Below are positions 26,416 to 36,887 of a DNA stretch of 64,000 bases, piece by piece. The DNA comes from a bacterium 1XD21-70 (GTDB lineage Bacteria > Bacillota > Clostridia > Lachnospirales > Lachnospiraceae): the NCBI GenBank assembly GCA_003669055.1, contig RAYB01000019.1, positions 1 to 64,000 on the forward strand. The letters are read 5' to 3'. Position 1 is the stretch's first letter. Each line of letters begins with the position of its first letter. Under the pieces are notes generated by a model. It was not told where the DNA came from. It ran no database searches and worked only from the letters and a program-made list of their open reading frames with translations. The position numbers and the translations under genes are program-made.

Positions 26416-27660
26416 ATGGATTTAGCAGATATCGGACAACGGGCAAAAACAGCGGCATCTTATTTAAACCAATTGGGAGTTTCCAAGAAAAACCATGGCC
26501 TTAAAATGGCTGCCCAGTCCCTCATAGACGGGACGGCTGAGATTTTAGAGGCAAACCTTGAGGACTGGAACAAGGCTAAATCTGCCGGGATGAAGGAATC
26601 GCTGCTAGACCGCCTTAAACTGACGCCTGGCCGGATCCAGGCAATGGCAGACGGGCTGATGCAGCTGGCGGCATTGGAAGATCCGACCGGGGAAGTGCTG
26701 TCGATGAAAAAACGGCCGAACGGCCTGATGGTCGGCCAAAAGCGCGTTCCGATTGGCGTGGTTGGGATGATCTATGAAGCCCGCCCCAATGTGACGGCAG
26801 ATGCTTTTGGCTTGTGTTTTAAGACAGGCAATTCCGTGATACTAAAGGGAGGCAGTGATGCCCTAAAGTCCAATGAGGCAATTGTGCATTGGCTTCAAAC
26901 AGGCCTTTCAAAGGCTGGGATACAGACGGATGCTGTACAGTTAATCACTGACCCCGGCCGGGAGGTGACGAGGCAGCTGATGCGTTTAAACCAATATATT
27001 GATGTGCTGATTCCCCGCGGAGGTGCCGGGCTGATCCGCACTGTGGTAGAACACAGCACGGTTCCGGTTATTGAGACAGGCACTGGGAACTGCCATATTT
27101 ATGTGGATGAAGGCGCTGACCTGAAAATGGCTCTTGACATTATTGATAATGCCAAGACGCAGAGGGTCGGTGTCTGCAATGCATGTGAATCTCTGGTGGT
27201 TCACAGGGCAGAGGCTAAGCATTTTTTGCCTATGCTAAAGAAAAGGATGGATGAAAAAAAGGTAGAGGTGCGGGCTGATGCTGAGGCATGCGCTATTGTT
27301 CCTGGTTTTGTGATGGCATGTCAAGAAGACTGGGGGAATGAATATTTGGATTTTATTGTTTCCTTAAAGCTGGTGGGATCCCTGGAAGAAGCGGTTGCCC
27401 ATATTAACCATTATAATACAGGACATTCGGAATCGATTGTTACGAATAATTATGAACATGCACAGAGGTTTTTGGATGAGGTTGATGCGGCGGCAGTGTA
27501 TGTAAATGCTTCTACACGTTTTACGGATGGGAATGAGTTTGGGTTCGGGGCTGAGATTGGGATCAGTACCCAAAAACTCCATGTCAGAGGTCCTATGGGG
27601 CTGGAAGCGCTCACCACTACAAAATATATTATTTATGGCAATGGGCAGATCCGGGGGTAA
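26416..27660 (+). CDS. proA: Gamma-glutamyl phosphate reductase
   Basis: Second step of proline synthesis: NADPH-dependent reduction of glutamyl phosphate to glutamate semialdehyde. The 414-residue aldehyde-dehydrogenase-fold protein has [22 protein letters not shown], the presumed catalytic cysteine in GVCNACESL, and [11 protein letters not shown]. The start at 26416 follows AGGAGG (26403-26408); the frame is open further upstream but only overlaps the previous gene. The product must act with ProB; their transient complex protects the unstable intermediate. Confidence 0.96.
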   Translation: MDLADIGQRAKTAASYLNQLGVSKKNHGLKMAAQSLIDGTAEILEANLEDWNKAKSAGMKESLLDRLKLTPGRIQAMADGLMQLAALEDPTGEVLSMKKRPNGLMVGQKRVPIGVVGMIYEARPNVTADAFGLCFKTGNSVILKGGSDALKSNEAIVHWLQTGLSKAGIQTDAVQLITDPGREVTRQLMRLNQYIDVLIPRGGAGLIRTVVEHSTVPVIETGTGNCHIYVDEGADLKMALDIIDNAKTQRVGVCNACESLVVHRAEAKHFLPMLKKRMDEKKVEVRADAEACAIVPGFVMACQEDWGNEYLDFIVSLKLVGSLEEAVAHINHYNTGHSESIVTNNYEHAQRFLDEVDAAAVYVNASTRFTDGNEFGFGAEIGISTQKLHVRGPMGLEALTTTKYIIYGNGQIRG

Positions 27661-27757
27661 AGAAAACTCCCCCTTAAACCCCCTCCTTGGTGCCATTGTA
27701 CCATAAATGTCGAAAAAGGTCAAATTAAGAAATTATTAAGGAAAATAAAAGATTGGA

Positions 27758-29215
27758 ATGACAGGAAAAATGTATAATGAAATAACTTTGGATTTGCCAT
27801 TACAAGAACCAGACAGGCAATATTATTATATGGAAAAATGCCGCCGGCATGTCCATGAACTTGAAAAAGAAAAGGGGCATGCCTTGACGTTTTTTGTACG
27901 GACTTTTGGCTGCCAGATGAATGCCCGTGACTCGGAAAAGCTTCGGGGAATCCTTTTGCAGGCTGGGTTAAAAGAATGTGAGAATGAGGAAGCTGATTTT
28001 GTGCTCTACAATACCTGCACGGTACGGGACAATGCCAATCAGAAGGTCTACGGGCATCTGGGGTATCTGCAGACTCTGAAAAAGAAAAACCCTGCCATGA
28101 AAATTGCTTTGTGCGGCTGCATGATGCAGGAGCCTTTGGTTGTGGAGCGGATTAAAAAGAGTTATTGCTTTGTGGACTTGGTCTTTGGCACCCATAATAT
28201 CTATAAGCTGGCTGAACTCTTGTATTGCTGCCTGACAGAAAAAAAGATGGTGGTTGATGTATGGGATTCGGCCAAGGCTGTGGTTGAGGATCTCCCGGCG
28301 GTACGCAAATATCCGTTTAAGTCCGGCGTTAATATTATGTATGGATGCAATAATTTTTGCAGCTATTGTATTGTCCCGTATGTGCGCGGGCGGGAGAGGA
28401 GCCGCGATCTGGAAGATATCCTTTCAGAGATACGCAGGCTGGCTTCTGGCGGGGTAAAGGAAGTCATGCTTTTAGGCCAAAATGTAAATTCTTATGGAAA
28501 AACCCTTGCAAAACCGGTAAGTTTTGCAGAACTGCTGTACCAGGTCAATGCTGTGGAAGGCATTGAACGGATTCGTTTTATGACCTCCCATCCCAAGGAT
28601 CTTTCCGATGGCCTGATCGCTGCCATGCGTGACTGCAAGAAGGTTTGCCATCACTTACATTTGCCGCTACAGTCCGGGAGCAGCCGGATCCTAAAAGTGA
28701 TGAACCGTTGTTATACGAAAGAACAGTATCTGGATTTGGTGGAACGGATCCGGGCGGCAATCCCTGATATTTCCCTGACAACGGACATTATTGTTGGTTT
28801 TCCGGGTGAGACAAAAGAGGATTTTGAGGAGACGCTTGATGTTGTCCAAAAAGTCCGCTTTGACAGTGCATTTACTTTTCTCTATTCCAAACGTGCCAAA
28901 ACTGCGGCGGCGGAAATGGAAAACCAGGTGCCGGAGGCTGTGGCAAAAGAACGCTTTGACCGGTTGCTGCGGGAAGTGCAGCAGATTGCCTCAGAGGTAT
29001 GCGGGCGGGATGTGAATACGGTGCAGCCTGTGCTGGTAGAATGCGAAAATGACCACCAGGCTGGTTATGTCAGCGGGCGGCTTGGCAATAATCTGTTGGT
29101 TCATTTTCCGGGGGATGCTTCCCTGGTTGGGCAGATTGTGCCTGTAAGGCTGACTAACGCCAAGGGGTTTTACTATATTGGAAAAAGTGAAAAAGAAACT
29201 GAGGACGGAAGATGA
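27758..29215 (+). CDS. miaB: tRNA-2-methylthio-N6-isopentenyladenosine synthase
   Basis: Adds the methylthio group to i6A37 of tRNAs, downstream of MiaA. The 485-residue protein holds two iron-sulfur clusters: the N-terminal cysteines Cys52, Cys87 and Cys121, and the radical-SAM triad Cys197, Cys201, Cys204 (CNNFCSYC). A C-terminal TRAM domain follows. The first ATG (27758) has a weak ribosome site; ATG 27770 is an alternative. It is the first gene of miaB-mutS-mutL-miaA. Confidence 0.96.
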   Translation: MTGKMYNEITLDLPLQEPDRQYYYMEKCRRHVHELEKEKGHALTFFVRTFGCQMNARDSEKLRGILLQAGLKECENEEADFVLYNTCTVRDNANQKVYGHLGYLQTLKKKNPAMKIALCGCMMQEPLVVERIKKSYCFVDLVFGTHNIYKLAELLYCCLTEKKMVVDVWDSAKAVVEDLPAVRKYPFKSGVNIMYGCNNFCSYCIVPYVRGRERSRDLEDILSEIRRLASGGVKEVMLLGQNVNSYGKTLAKPVSFAELLYQVNAVEGIERIRFMTSHPKDLSDGLIAAMRDCKKVCHHLHLPLQSGSSRILKVMNRCYTKEQYLDLVERIRAAIPDISLTTDIIVGFPGETKEDFEETLDVVQKVRFDSAFTFLYSKRAKTAAAEMENQVPEAVAKERFDRLLREVQQIASEVCGRDVNTVQPVLVECENDHQAGYVSGRLGNNLLVHFPGDASLVGQIVPVRLTNAKGFYYIGKSEKETEDGR

Positions 29216-31884
29216 ACGGATTATCGCCAATGATGTCTCAGTATGTGGAGACAAAAAAGCAATATCAGGACTGCATTCTCTTTTACCGTTTGGGTGATTT
29301 TTACGAGATGTTTTTTGAAGATGCAAAGACGGTCTCAAAAGAGTTGGAACTCACCCTTACCGGAAAGGAATGCGGATTGGAGGAACGCGCACCGATGTGC
29401 GGCGTTCCTTACCATGCTGTGGACACTTATTTGAGCCGGTTGGTGCAAAAAGGCTATAAAGTGGCAATTGCAGAACAGGTGGAAGATCCCAAGCTGGCCA
29501 AAGGCTTGGTGAAACGGGAAGTGATCCGTGTGGTGACCCCCGGAACCATAACCAGTTCCCAGGCTTTGGATGAAACCAAAAATAATTACCTGATGGGGAT
29601 TGTGTATCTGGGCGAGAAGATGGGAATATCGGTTGCGGATATTACGACGGGAGATTTTTTGGTGACGGAAGTGGAAAATGAACAATCCCTCTATGATGAA
29701 ATCCACAAATTTTCTCCCTCTGAGATTGTCTGCAATGATGCTTTCTCCATGTCAGGGATCAGCCTGGAAGAGATGAAAAACCGCTGCCGTTTTTCCATGT
29801 CTTCTTTGGATTCCCATTTTTTCCAGGATGAAAGCTGCCGCAAAATCCTGCGTGAACATTTTAAGGTAGGAAGCCTGGAAGGGCTGGGGCTTGCTGATTA
29901 TGATGTCGGGGTGATTGCTGCTGGTGCTATTTTGCAGTATTTGTATGAAACACAGAAAAATACGCTGGATCACTTAACGGTGATTGTCCCCTATTCCACG
30001 GGCAATTACATGGTTCTGGATTCCTCCACGAGGCGGAATCTGGAACTGCTTGATACGATGCGGGAACGCCAGAAAAAAGGAAGCCTTTTGTGGGTGCTGG
30101 ATAAAACCCGCACGGCTATGGGAGCCAGGCTTTTGCGCACCTGGATTGAACAGCCCCTGATTGAGAGAAATGCAATCCTAGAACGCCAGCTGGCGGTTGA
30201 AGAACTGAATTTGAATTATATCGGCAGGGAAGAACTCGGAGAATATTTAAACCCGATTTATGACCTGGAACGCCTGATCGGCCGTATCAGCTACAAAACA
30301 GCTAATCCCCGTGACCTTTTGGCATTCAGCAATTCGATTGCCATGGTTCCCCATATCAAAAATCTGCTCTGTGAGTTCACTTGTGGAAATCTCAAGGCTC
30401 TTCAAGATGAGTTGGATCCCCTGAAAGAACTCTGCAGCCTCATTCAACAGGCCATTGTGGATGAACCTCCGGTTTCTGTCCGGGAGGGCGGCATTATCCG
30501 CGAGGGGTACCATGAAGAAGCAGACAAGCTTCGCCATGCAAAAACAGAAGGAAAAACCTGGCTGACCCAGCTAGAAACCAGAGAACGCGACAAAACCGGA
30601 ATTAAAAACCTGAAAATCAAATTCAATAAAGTATTTGGCTATTATTTTGAGGTTACCAATTCCTTTAAAGATCTTGTCCCTGAATATTTTATCCGCAAAC
30701 AGACCCTTACCAATGCGGAACGTTATACGACGGATGAACTGAAAAACCTGGAAGACATTATTTTGGGGGCAGAAGATAAGCTTTTTTCCCTGGAATATGA
30801 CCTGTTCTGCGAGGTTCGCGATACGATTGCTTCGGAAGTAGTCCGCATCCAGAAAACAGCCCGGGCTTTGGCAGCCATTGATGTCTATGTATCCCTTTCC
30901 ACGGTAGCTACCAGGAACAATTACATCAAGCCTGCCATCAATGAAAAAGGGGTGATCCAGATCAAAGGCGGGCGCCATCCGGTGGTTGAAAAAATGATGG
31001 GAAATGATTTTTTTGTGTCCAATGATACCTTTTTGGATAATGGCAAAAACAGGATCTCTATCATAACCGGCCCTAACATGGCAGGAAAATCAACCTATAT
31101 GAGGCAGACAGCCCTGATTGTGGTGATGGCTCAGATGGGCTGTTTTGTCCCGGCGGATTCTGCCAATATCGGAATCTGCGACCGGGTCTTTACCCGCGTG
31201 GGTGCTTCCGATGACTTGGCTTCCGGCCAGAGCACTTTTATGGTAGAAATGACAGAGGTGGCCAATATCCTCCGCAACGCTACCCGCAACAGCCTGCTTA
31301 TCCTTGATGAAATCGGGCGGGGAACCAGTACTTTTGACGGCTTAAGCATTGCCTGGGCGGTGGTGGAGCACATCAGCAACACCCGGCTGTTAGGTGCCAA
31401 AACTTTGTTTGCCACGCATTACCATGAACTGACGGAATTAGAAGGGATCATTAACGGGGTTAACAATTATTGCATTGCGGTCAAGGAAAACGGCGATGAC
31501 ATTGTATTCTTAAGAAGGATTGTCCGGGGCGGGGCTGACAAAAGCTATGGGATCCAGGTAGCAAAGCTTGCCGGGGTGCCGGATTCGGTGATTGCCAGGG
31601 CAAAGGAACTGGTGGAAGAGTTGGTTGCCTCAGACCTGACATCAAAAACCCGCGAAATTGCTGAGATCAGTGCTAATATTACCAGCCGTAAGGCAGTGGC
31701 AAAACCTGACGAAGTGGAGTTGAGGCAGCTTACACTGTTTGACACGGTTCGTGAAGATGATATCATAAAAGAAATAAAGGAATTGGAATTAGGGCGGATG
31801 ACGCCGATTGATGCCTTAAATGTCTTATACCGCTTCCAGACAAAGCTGAATAACCGTTGGACGGCTGACGAGAAGGAGACATAA
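29212..31884 (+). CDS. mutS: DNA mismatch repair protein MutS
   Basis: Recognises mismatches and starts repair. The 890 residues have the N-terminal mismatch-binding block (FYRLGDFYEMFFEDA, with the conserved Phe-x-Glu motif), the connector and core, and the ATPase with Walker A GPNMAGKST (from residue 620) and the later LLILDEIGRGTSTFDG block. Its start overlaps the miaB stop (ATGA), so the two are translationally coupled. Confidence 0.98.
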   Translation: MNGLSPMMSQYVETKKQYQDCILFYRLGDFYEMFFEDAKTVSKELELTLTGKECGLEERAPMCGVPYHAVDTYLSRLVQKGYKVAIAEQVEDPKLAKGLVKREVIRVVTPGTITSSQALDETKNNYLMGIVYLGEKMGISVADITTGDFLVTEVENEQSLYDEIHKFSPSEIVCNDAFSMSGISLEEMKNRCRFSMSSLDSHFFQDESCRKILREHFKVGSLEGLGLADYDVGVIAAGAILQYLYETQKNTLDHLTVIVPYSTGNYMVLDSSTRRNLELLDTMRERQKKGSLLWVLDKTRTAMGARLLRTWIEQPLIERNAILERQLAVEELNLNYIGREELGEYLNPIYDLERLIGRISYKTANPRDLLAFSNSIAMVPHIKNLLCEFTCGNLKALQDELDPLKELCSLIQQAIVDEPPVSVREGGIIREGYHEEADKLRHAKTEGKTWLTQLETRERDKTGIKNLKIKFNKVFGYYFEVTNSFKDLVPEYFIRKQTLTNAERYTTDELKNLEDIILGAEDKLFSLEYDLFCEVRDTIASEVVRIQKTARALAAIDVYVSLSTVATRNNYIKPAINEKGVIQIKGGRHPVVEKMMGNDFFVSNDTFLDNGKNRISIITGPNMAGKSTYMRQTALIVVMAQMGCFVPADSANIGICDRVFTRVGASDDLASGQSTFMVEMTEVANILRNATRNSLLILDEIGRGTSTFDGLSIAWAVVEHISNTRLLGAKTLFATHYHELTELEGIINGVNNYCIAVKENGDDIVFLRRIVRGGADKSYGIQVAKLAGVPDSVIARAKELVEELVASDLTSKTREIAEISANITSRKAVAKPDEVELRQLTLFDTVREDDIIKEIKELELGRMTPIDALNVLYRFQTKLNNRWTADEKET

Positions 31885-31914
31885 TAATATTATGTAAACA
31901 TATGGAGGTGGAAA

Positions 31915-33789
31915 ATGCCCAATATACAGATCCTGGATCAAAGTACCATTAACAAAATTGCCGCCGGGGAAGTCATAGAGCGGCCGGCCTCCGTAGTCAA
32001 AGAACTGATGGAAAATGCGATTGACGCGAAGGCATCCGCCATCACTGTGGAAATCCGCGATGGCGGGATTTCTTTTATCCGGGTAACGGATAACGGATGC
32101 GGCATTTTGGCTGACGAAATTCCCCTGGCATTTTTGCGCCACTCTACCAGCAAAATCCGCACCGTGGAAGATCTGTTTTTGGTATCTTCCCTTGGTTTCC
32201 GCGGAGAGGCACTTTCCAGTATTGCTGCCGTAGCCCAGGTGGAAGTGATCACCCGCACCTGCGGGAACCTGACAGGAACCCGCTACCAGATTGAAGGCGG
32301 TGCGGAAAAAAGCAAAGAAGAGATCGGGGCTCCGGAAGGAACCACCTTTATTGTACGGAATTTGTTTTACAATACCCCGGTGCGGAAAAAATTTTTGAAA
32401 ACAGCTATGACGGAAGGGGCGCATGTCGGCGATTTGGTCGAAAAAATTGCCTTGTCCCATCCGGAAATCTCGATCCGCTTCATTCAGAACAACCAAAATA
32501 AACTTTATACTTCCGGGAACCATAGCATAAAGGATATTATTTATACGGTATATGGAAGAGAGATTGCCGCTAACCTTTTGCCGCTGCAGGCCAGTTATGA
32601 GGCAATCTCTGTCAAGGGATTTGCCGGAAAGCCGGTCATTGCCCGCAGCAACCGCAGCTTTGAAAACTATTTTATCAACGGACGTTATATTAAAAGCAAT
32701 ATTATCGGTAAGGCAATCGAAGATGCTTACCGTCCTTTTATGATGCAGCATAAATATCCCTTTACTATGCTGCATTTGCAGGTGGAACCGGAACTGCTGG
32801 ATGTAAATATCCATCCTACGAAAATGGAATTGCGCTTCCAGAACGGGGAGGCGGTATTTCGTGCGGTGCAGGATGCCATCACAAAAGTGCTGATGCACAA
32901 AGAACTCATACCGCAGGTGGAACCGGGAACAGCAAAAAATCATGAAAAAATACCGGTACCAAAGCCACAGCTAAACCAGGCAAAAAGCCAAGCCATACCG
33001 GAGCCTTTTGAAAAGCAGCGTATGGCACAGTGGCAGGATGCCCGTAGCCACAGCACGGCTTTCAATGTCCACAGCACGGATTTTGCCGGGGTTGCAGAGG
33101 AGCCTGCCGGTTATTCCGCCCAGGAAAAACCTCAGCCTGAGGAAAAAACGGTATCCGGCCTGACCCGGCAGATGGATCTTTTTGAAGAACGCCTCTTAGA
33201 ACCATCCTCCCGTATCCGCCATAAGCTGATCGGCCAGCTTTTTGATACCTATTGGCTGGTAGAGTTTCATGACCAGCTGTATATTATCGACCAGCATGCT
33301 GCCCATGAAAAAGTCTTATATGAGCAGACAATGGCTTCCCTGGCCAACCGGAAACAGTCCAGCCAGATGGTGGAACCGCCGATTGTCCTGACCCTCGGCG
33401 GCCGGGAAGCGGATCTTTTTGAAAAAAACCGGCATATTTTTAAGGATATCGGGTTTGAGATTGAACATTTCGGAGGCCGCGAGTATGCGATCCGCGCGGT
33501 TCCGGACAATCTGTTTTCTCTCGCCCATAGAGAACTTCTGATGGAAATTATGGATGGGCTCTCAGAGGACGCCTCTTTTGGCGGCTCCTCCATGGTCTAC
33601 GAAAAGGTAGCCTCAATGTCCTGCAAGGCTGCTGTCAAAGGCAACCATTCCATGAGTTTTTCGGAGGCAGACCAGCTGATTGACCAGCTGTTAAAGCTGG
33701 AAAACCCATACGCCTGCCCCCATGGGCGCCCCACGATCATTTCTATGAGCAAATATGACCTGGAAAAGAAATTTAAACGCATTGTATAA
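31915..33789 (+). CDS. mutL: DNA mismatch repair protein MutL
   Basis: Couples MutS to strand incision. The 624-residue protein has the GHKL ATPase motifs (ENAIDAKA, DNGCGI, FRGEALSSIA), a low-complexity linker (residues ~340-440) and a C-terminal dimerisation domain. From residue 459 it carries DQHAAHEKVLYE, which fits the endonuclease motif DQHA-x2-E-x4-E, so it is predicted to nick DNA itself, as expected in an organism without MutH. Confidence 0.97.
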   Translation: MPNIQILDQSTINKIAAGEVIERPASVVKELMENAIDAKASAITVEIRDGGISFIRVTDNGCGILADEIPLAFLRHSTSKIRTVEDLFLVSSLGFRGEALSSIAAVAQVEVITRTCGNLTGTRYQIEGGAEKSKEEIGAPEGTTFIVRNLFYNTPVRKKFLKTAMTEGAHVGDLVEKIALSHPEISIRFIQNNQNKLYTSGNHSIKDIIYTVYGREIAANLLPLQASYEAISVKGFAGKPVIARSNRSFENYFINGRYIKSNIIGKAIEDAYRPFMMQHKYPFTMLHLQVEPELLDVNIHPTKMELRFQNGEAVFRAVQDAITKVLMHKELIPQVEPGTAKNHEKIPVPKPQLNQAKSQAIPEPFEKQRMAQWQDARSHSTAFNVHSTDFAGVAEEPAGYSAQEKPQPEEKTVSGLTRQMDLFEERLLEPSSRIRHKLIGQLFDTYWLVEFHDQLYIIDQHAAHEKVLYEQTMASLANRKQSSQMVEPPIVLTLGGREADLFEKNRHIFKDIGFEIEHFGGREYAIRAVPDNLFSLAHRELLMEIMDGLSEDASFGGSSMVYEKVASMSCKAAVKGNHSMSFSEADQLIDQLLKLENPYACPHGRPTIISMSKYDLEKKFKRIV

Positions 33790-33809
33790 CGTATCAGGGA
33801 GGAAATGAT

Positions 33810-34808
33810 ATGAAACAGCCATTAATCGTACTGACAGGGCCTACTGCCGTGGGGAAAACTTCCCTGGCCGTCCAGCTGGCCCGGGCATTGGACGGCGAAA
33901 TTATCAGCGCTGACTCCATGCAGGTATACCGCCATATGGATATCGGCTCGGCAAAGGTTACGAAGCAAGAAATGAATGGAGTCCCACACCACCTGATTGA
34001 TGTCTTAGAGCCGTGGGAAGACTTTAATGTGGCTGTTTTCCAGGCCATGGCCAAGCAGGCTTTATCCGGCGTTTACCGGCGCGGCCATGTTCCTATAGTG
34101 GCCGGAGGCACCGGATTTTATATCCAGGCGCTTCTCTACGATATTGATTTTAAAGAAAATGAAGATCATTCTTGTGTACGGGCAGAACTGGAAAAAATAG
34201 CCCAGGCGCACGGAAACGAGTATCTGCACCAGCTGTTGGAGAAGGCTGACCCCAATGCGGCGGCGCAGATCCATGCGAACAACCGCAAACGCGTAATCCG
34301 GGCATTGGAATATTACCGGCTTACCGGGCAGCAGATTTCAGAACACAACCAGCAGGAACGCAAGAAAAGTTCCCCTTACCGGTTTTATTATTATGTATTA
34401 AACTGCGACCGTACACTCTTGTACCAAAGGATTGAGCAGCGTGTAGATCAGATGCTTGCTGCCGGTTTGGTTGCCGAGGTGGAAAAGCTGCGGGATATGG
34501 GATGCTGCCGAGGCATGACCTCCATGCAAGGGCTCGGTTACAAAGAAATCCTGGATTACCTGAACCAAAAATGCGGCCTCGAAGAAGCAGTCAGGGTATT
34601 AAAACGCGACACCCGGCATTTTGCTAAGCGCCAACTGACCTGGTTTAAGCGAGAACGCGGCGTGCGGTGGCTGCAGCTGGAGGATTTTGGCTGCGACCAG
34701 GGATTGATATTGGAACACATCCTGGAAGAATTCCGCCAGGAAGAAGAATCGGCAAAAAAGAACGAACAGAAGGAGACAGCTTTTGATGAAATTGGAACAG
34801 ATGTATGA
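33810..34808 (+). CDS. miaA: tRNA dimethylallyltransferase
   Basis: Transfers the isopentenyl group to A37 of tRNAs reading UNN codons and supplies the substrate of MiaB. The P-loop GPTAVGKTS (10-18) and DSMQVYR are present, with the later MTSMQGLGYKE and TRHFAKRQLTWF blocks. The 332 residues end with a charged tail. It overlaps the next gene by 23 bases. Confidence 0.97.
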   Translation: MKQPLIVLTGPTAVGKTSLAVQLARALDGEIISADSMQVYRHMDIGSAKVTKQEMNGVPHHLIDVLEPWEDFNVAVFQAMAKQALSGVYRRGHVPIVAGGTGFYIQALLYDIDFKENEDHSCVRAELEKIAQAHGNEYLHQLLEKADPNAAAQIHANNRKRVIRALEYYRLTGQQISEHNQQERKKSSPYRFYYYVLNCDRTLLYQRIEQRVDQMLAAGLVAEVEKLRDMGCCRGMTSMQGLGYKEILDYLNQKCGLEEAVRVLKRDTRHFAKRQLTWFKRERGVRWLQLEDFGCDQGLILEHILEEFRQEEESAKKNEQKETAFDEIGTDV

Positions 34809-36078
34809 AAAGATGGGAATCCGGCATGATATTTTATCCTATGCATCGGACATTGAAAAATCCTTAAAAGAAAGGTTTTCCCTTATTGACGAGACAGCGG
34901 AATATAACCAGATGAAAGTGATCCATGCCATGCAGAAAGCCAAGGTCAGTGACATCCATTTTGCCGCGACTACCGGGTATGGCTATAATGACCTGGGAAG
35001 GGATGCCTTGGAGGAGGTATATGCAAAAACCTTCCATGGAGAAAGTGCATTAGTCCGGCCGCAGCTGATCAGCGGTACCCATGCCTTGCATGTGGCTCTT
35101 TCCGGCAACCTGCGCCCCGGAGACGAGCTGCTCTCCCCGGTAGGAAAACCTTATGATACCCTGGAGGAAGTCATCGGCATCCGTGATTCTGTGGGTTCCT
35201 TAAAAGAATACGGCGTCCGGTACCGCCAGGCAGACTTATTAGAAGACGGCTCCTTTGATTTTGATGCGATCCGCCAGGCTGTCAATGACAAGACACGGCT
35301 GGTAACCATCCAGCGTTCCAAGGGCTATGCCACCCGCCCGACGCTGTCGGTGGACCAGATCGGGGAACTGATTTCCTTTATCAAAAGCATAAAACCGGAT
35401 GTACTCTGCATGGTAGATAACTGTTACGGGGAGTTTGTCGAGCGCATCGAGCCAACCGATGTGGGGGCTGATATGGTGGTCGGATCCCTGATTAAAAACC
35501 CGGGAGGAGGGCTTGCTCCGATCGGCGGATATATCGTGGGGAAGAAGGACTGCATTGACCGTGCTTCCTACCGCCTAAGCGCACCTGGCTTAGGAAAAGA
35601 AGTCGGTGCCAGCCTGGGGATGAACCAGCCCTTTTTCCAGGGGCTGTTCCTGGCGCCAACCGTGGTGGCCGGAGCCTTAAAAGGTGCCGTCTTTGCCGCA
35701 AACCTATATGAGCGGCTGGGTTTTTCCGTTACCCCGGATTCCCGGCAGACACGGCATGACATCATCCAGGCAATTACGTTTGGCACCCCGGAAGCGGTCA
35801 TCGCATTCTGCCAGGGCATCCAGGCAGCAGCACCTGTGGACAGCTTTGTTACACCGGAGCCGTGGGATATGCCAGGGTATGATGCCCCGGTGATTATGGC
35901 GGCAGGTGCCTTTGTGCAGGGTTCCTCCATTGAGTTAAGTGCGGATGCCCCGATTAAAGACCCTTACGCAGTCTACTTCCAGGGCGGCCTGACCTGGTAC
36001 CATGCAAAACTGGGAATCCTGATGTCCTTACAGAAACTGGCAGATGCAGAAATTGTGGAGATCCCCCAGGTACATTAA
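34786..36078 (+). CDS. PLP-dependent methionine gamma-lyase-like protein (YnbB/aluminium resistance family)
   Basis: A 430-residue aminotransferase-fold enzyme. Lys237 in GSLIKNPGGG is the likely PLP lysine, with VDNCYGEF just before it and ATTGYGYNDLGRD and SGTHALHVAL near the N-terminus. The family sits next to miaA/hfq-type genes in many Firmicutes and is annotated as methionine gamma-lyase or aluminium resistance protein; the true substrate is unknown. The ATG at 34786 is set by AGGAG (34771-34775) inside miaA; a TTG directly before it is rejected. Confidence 0.88.
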   Translation: MKLEQMYEKMGIRHDILSYASDIEKSLKERFSLIDETAEYNQMKVIHAMQKAKVSDIHFAATTGYGYNDLGRDALEEVYAKTFHGESALVRPQLISGTHALHVALSGNLRPGDELLSPVGKPYDTLEEVIGIRDSVGSLKEYGVRYRQADLLEDGSFDFDAIRQAVNDKTRLVTIQRSKGYATRPTLSVDQIGELISFIKSIKPDVLCMVDNCYGEFVERIEPTDVGADMVVGSLIKNPGGGLAPIGGYIVGKKDCIDRASYRLSAPGLGKEVGASLGMNQPFFQGLFLAPTVVAGALKGAVFAANLYERLGFSVTPDSRQTRHDIIQAITFGTPEAVIAFCQGIQAAAPVDSFVTPEPWDMPGYDAPVIMAAGAFVQGSSIELSADAPIKDPYAVYFQGGLTWYHAKLGILMSLQKLADAEIVEIPQVH

Positions 36079-36103
36079 ACTTTTCTAAACTGCCTTATTT
36101 TGG

Positions 36104-36132
36104 TGTACACAAAATTGATTTTGTGGTAGAAT
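36104..36132 (+). promoter_or_regulatory. Candidate promoter of the radC-mre-min operon
   Basis: TGTACA (36104-36109), a 17-base spacer and TAGAAT (36127-36132). The spacer region is an AT-rich palindrome, CACAAAAT-TG-ATTTTGTG (36108-36125), which could be an operator. Confidence 0.55.
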
Positions 36133-36200
36133 AAGTAAATGTATCTCTTTTTTTCCAGCTGCGTACAGGGAGAGTCACGTAGAAGGAAACGGTGAGGACA

Positions 36201-36887
36201 ATGAAAATAAAAGATATTCCCAATGATGACAGGCCTTATGAGCGTTGTTTACGGGAAGGGCCGGAGAGGCTGAGCGACGTGGAACTTTTATCCATCCTGA
36301 TACGCAATGGCTATAAAGATTCCAATTCTCTGGATCTTGCCTCTGATATTCTGGCTTTGAACTATCCAAAGGACGGCATCTTGGGACTGTTGCATCTGAC
36401 ATTGCCGGAATTGACATCGGTTAAAGGGATCGGTGTTGTCAAAGGAATCCAGCTTCTGTGCATCGGGGAATTGTCACGGCGGATTTGGAAACGGAAAGCC
36501 AGGCAAAAGGCTTTGGTATTCATGGATCCGGGGACAGTGGCAGAATACTTCCAGGAAGATATGCGGCATATGGGGCAAGAGCAATTTTATGTCATGCTCT
36601 TCAATACCCGGCAGATGCTGATCCGGGACATCCTGATCTCGAAAGGGACGGTCAATGCATCCCTTGCCACTCCCAGGGAGATTTTTATTGAAGCGCTCCG
36701 ATATCAGGCAGTCAGCCTGATCCTGGTTCATAACCACCCAAGCGGAGATCCCGAACCAAGCAAAGACGACATCATGCTGACACGGCGTGTATTAGAAGCA
36801 GGGCGTGTGATTGGGATTGCCTTACAAGACCATGTGGTGGTAGGGGAATACTCTTATGTAAGTATGAAAGAACGGGGATTATTATAG
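36201..36887 (+). CDS. radC: RadC family JAB-domain protein
   Basis: A 228-residue protein with an N-terminal UPF0758 helical domain (helix-hairpin-helix, KGIGVVKGIQ) and a C-terminal JAMM metal motif, His177, His179, Ser187, Asp190 (VHNHPSGDPEPSKDD). Despite its name, a repair role is unproven. The ATG at 36201 gives the usual family start (MKIKDIPNDDRPYERC), but the in-frame GTG at 36192 has a comparable ribosome site. Its stop is directly followed by the mreC start with no mreB between them. Confidence 0.9.
   Translation: MKIKDIPNDDRPYERCLREGPERLSDVELLSILIRNGYKDSNSLDLASDILALNYPKDGILGLLHLTLPELTSVKGIGVVKGIQLLCIGELSRRIWKRKARQKALVFMDPGTVAEYFQEDMRHMGQEQFYVMLFNTRQMLIRDILISKGTVNASLATPREIFIEALRYQAVSLILVHNHPSGDPEPSKDDIMLTRRVLEAGRVIGIALQDHVVVGEYSYVSMKERGLL

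Noticed and set aside
31825-32943. A 372-codon open frame on the minus strand opposite mutS/mutL
   Set aside because: mutL on the plus strand has all family motifs; the opposite frame has no ribosome site and no recognisable domain, so it is a shadow of codon bias.
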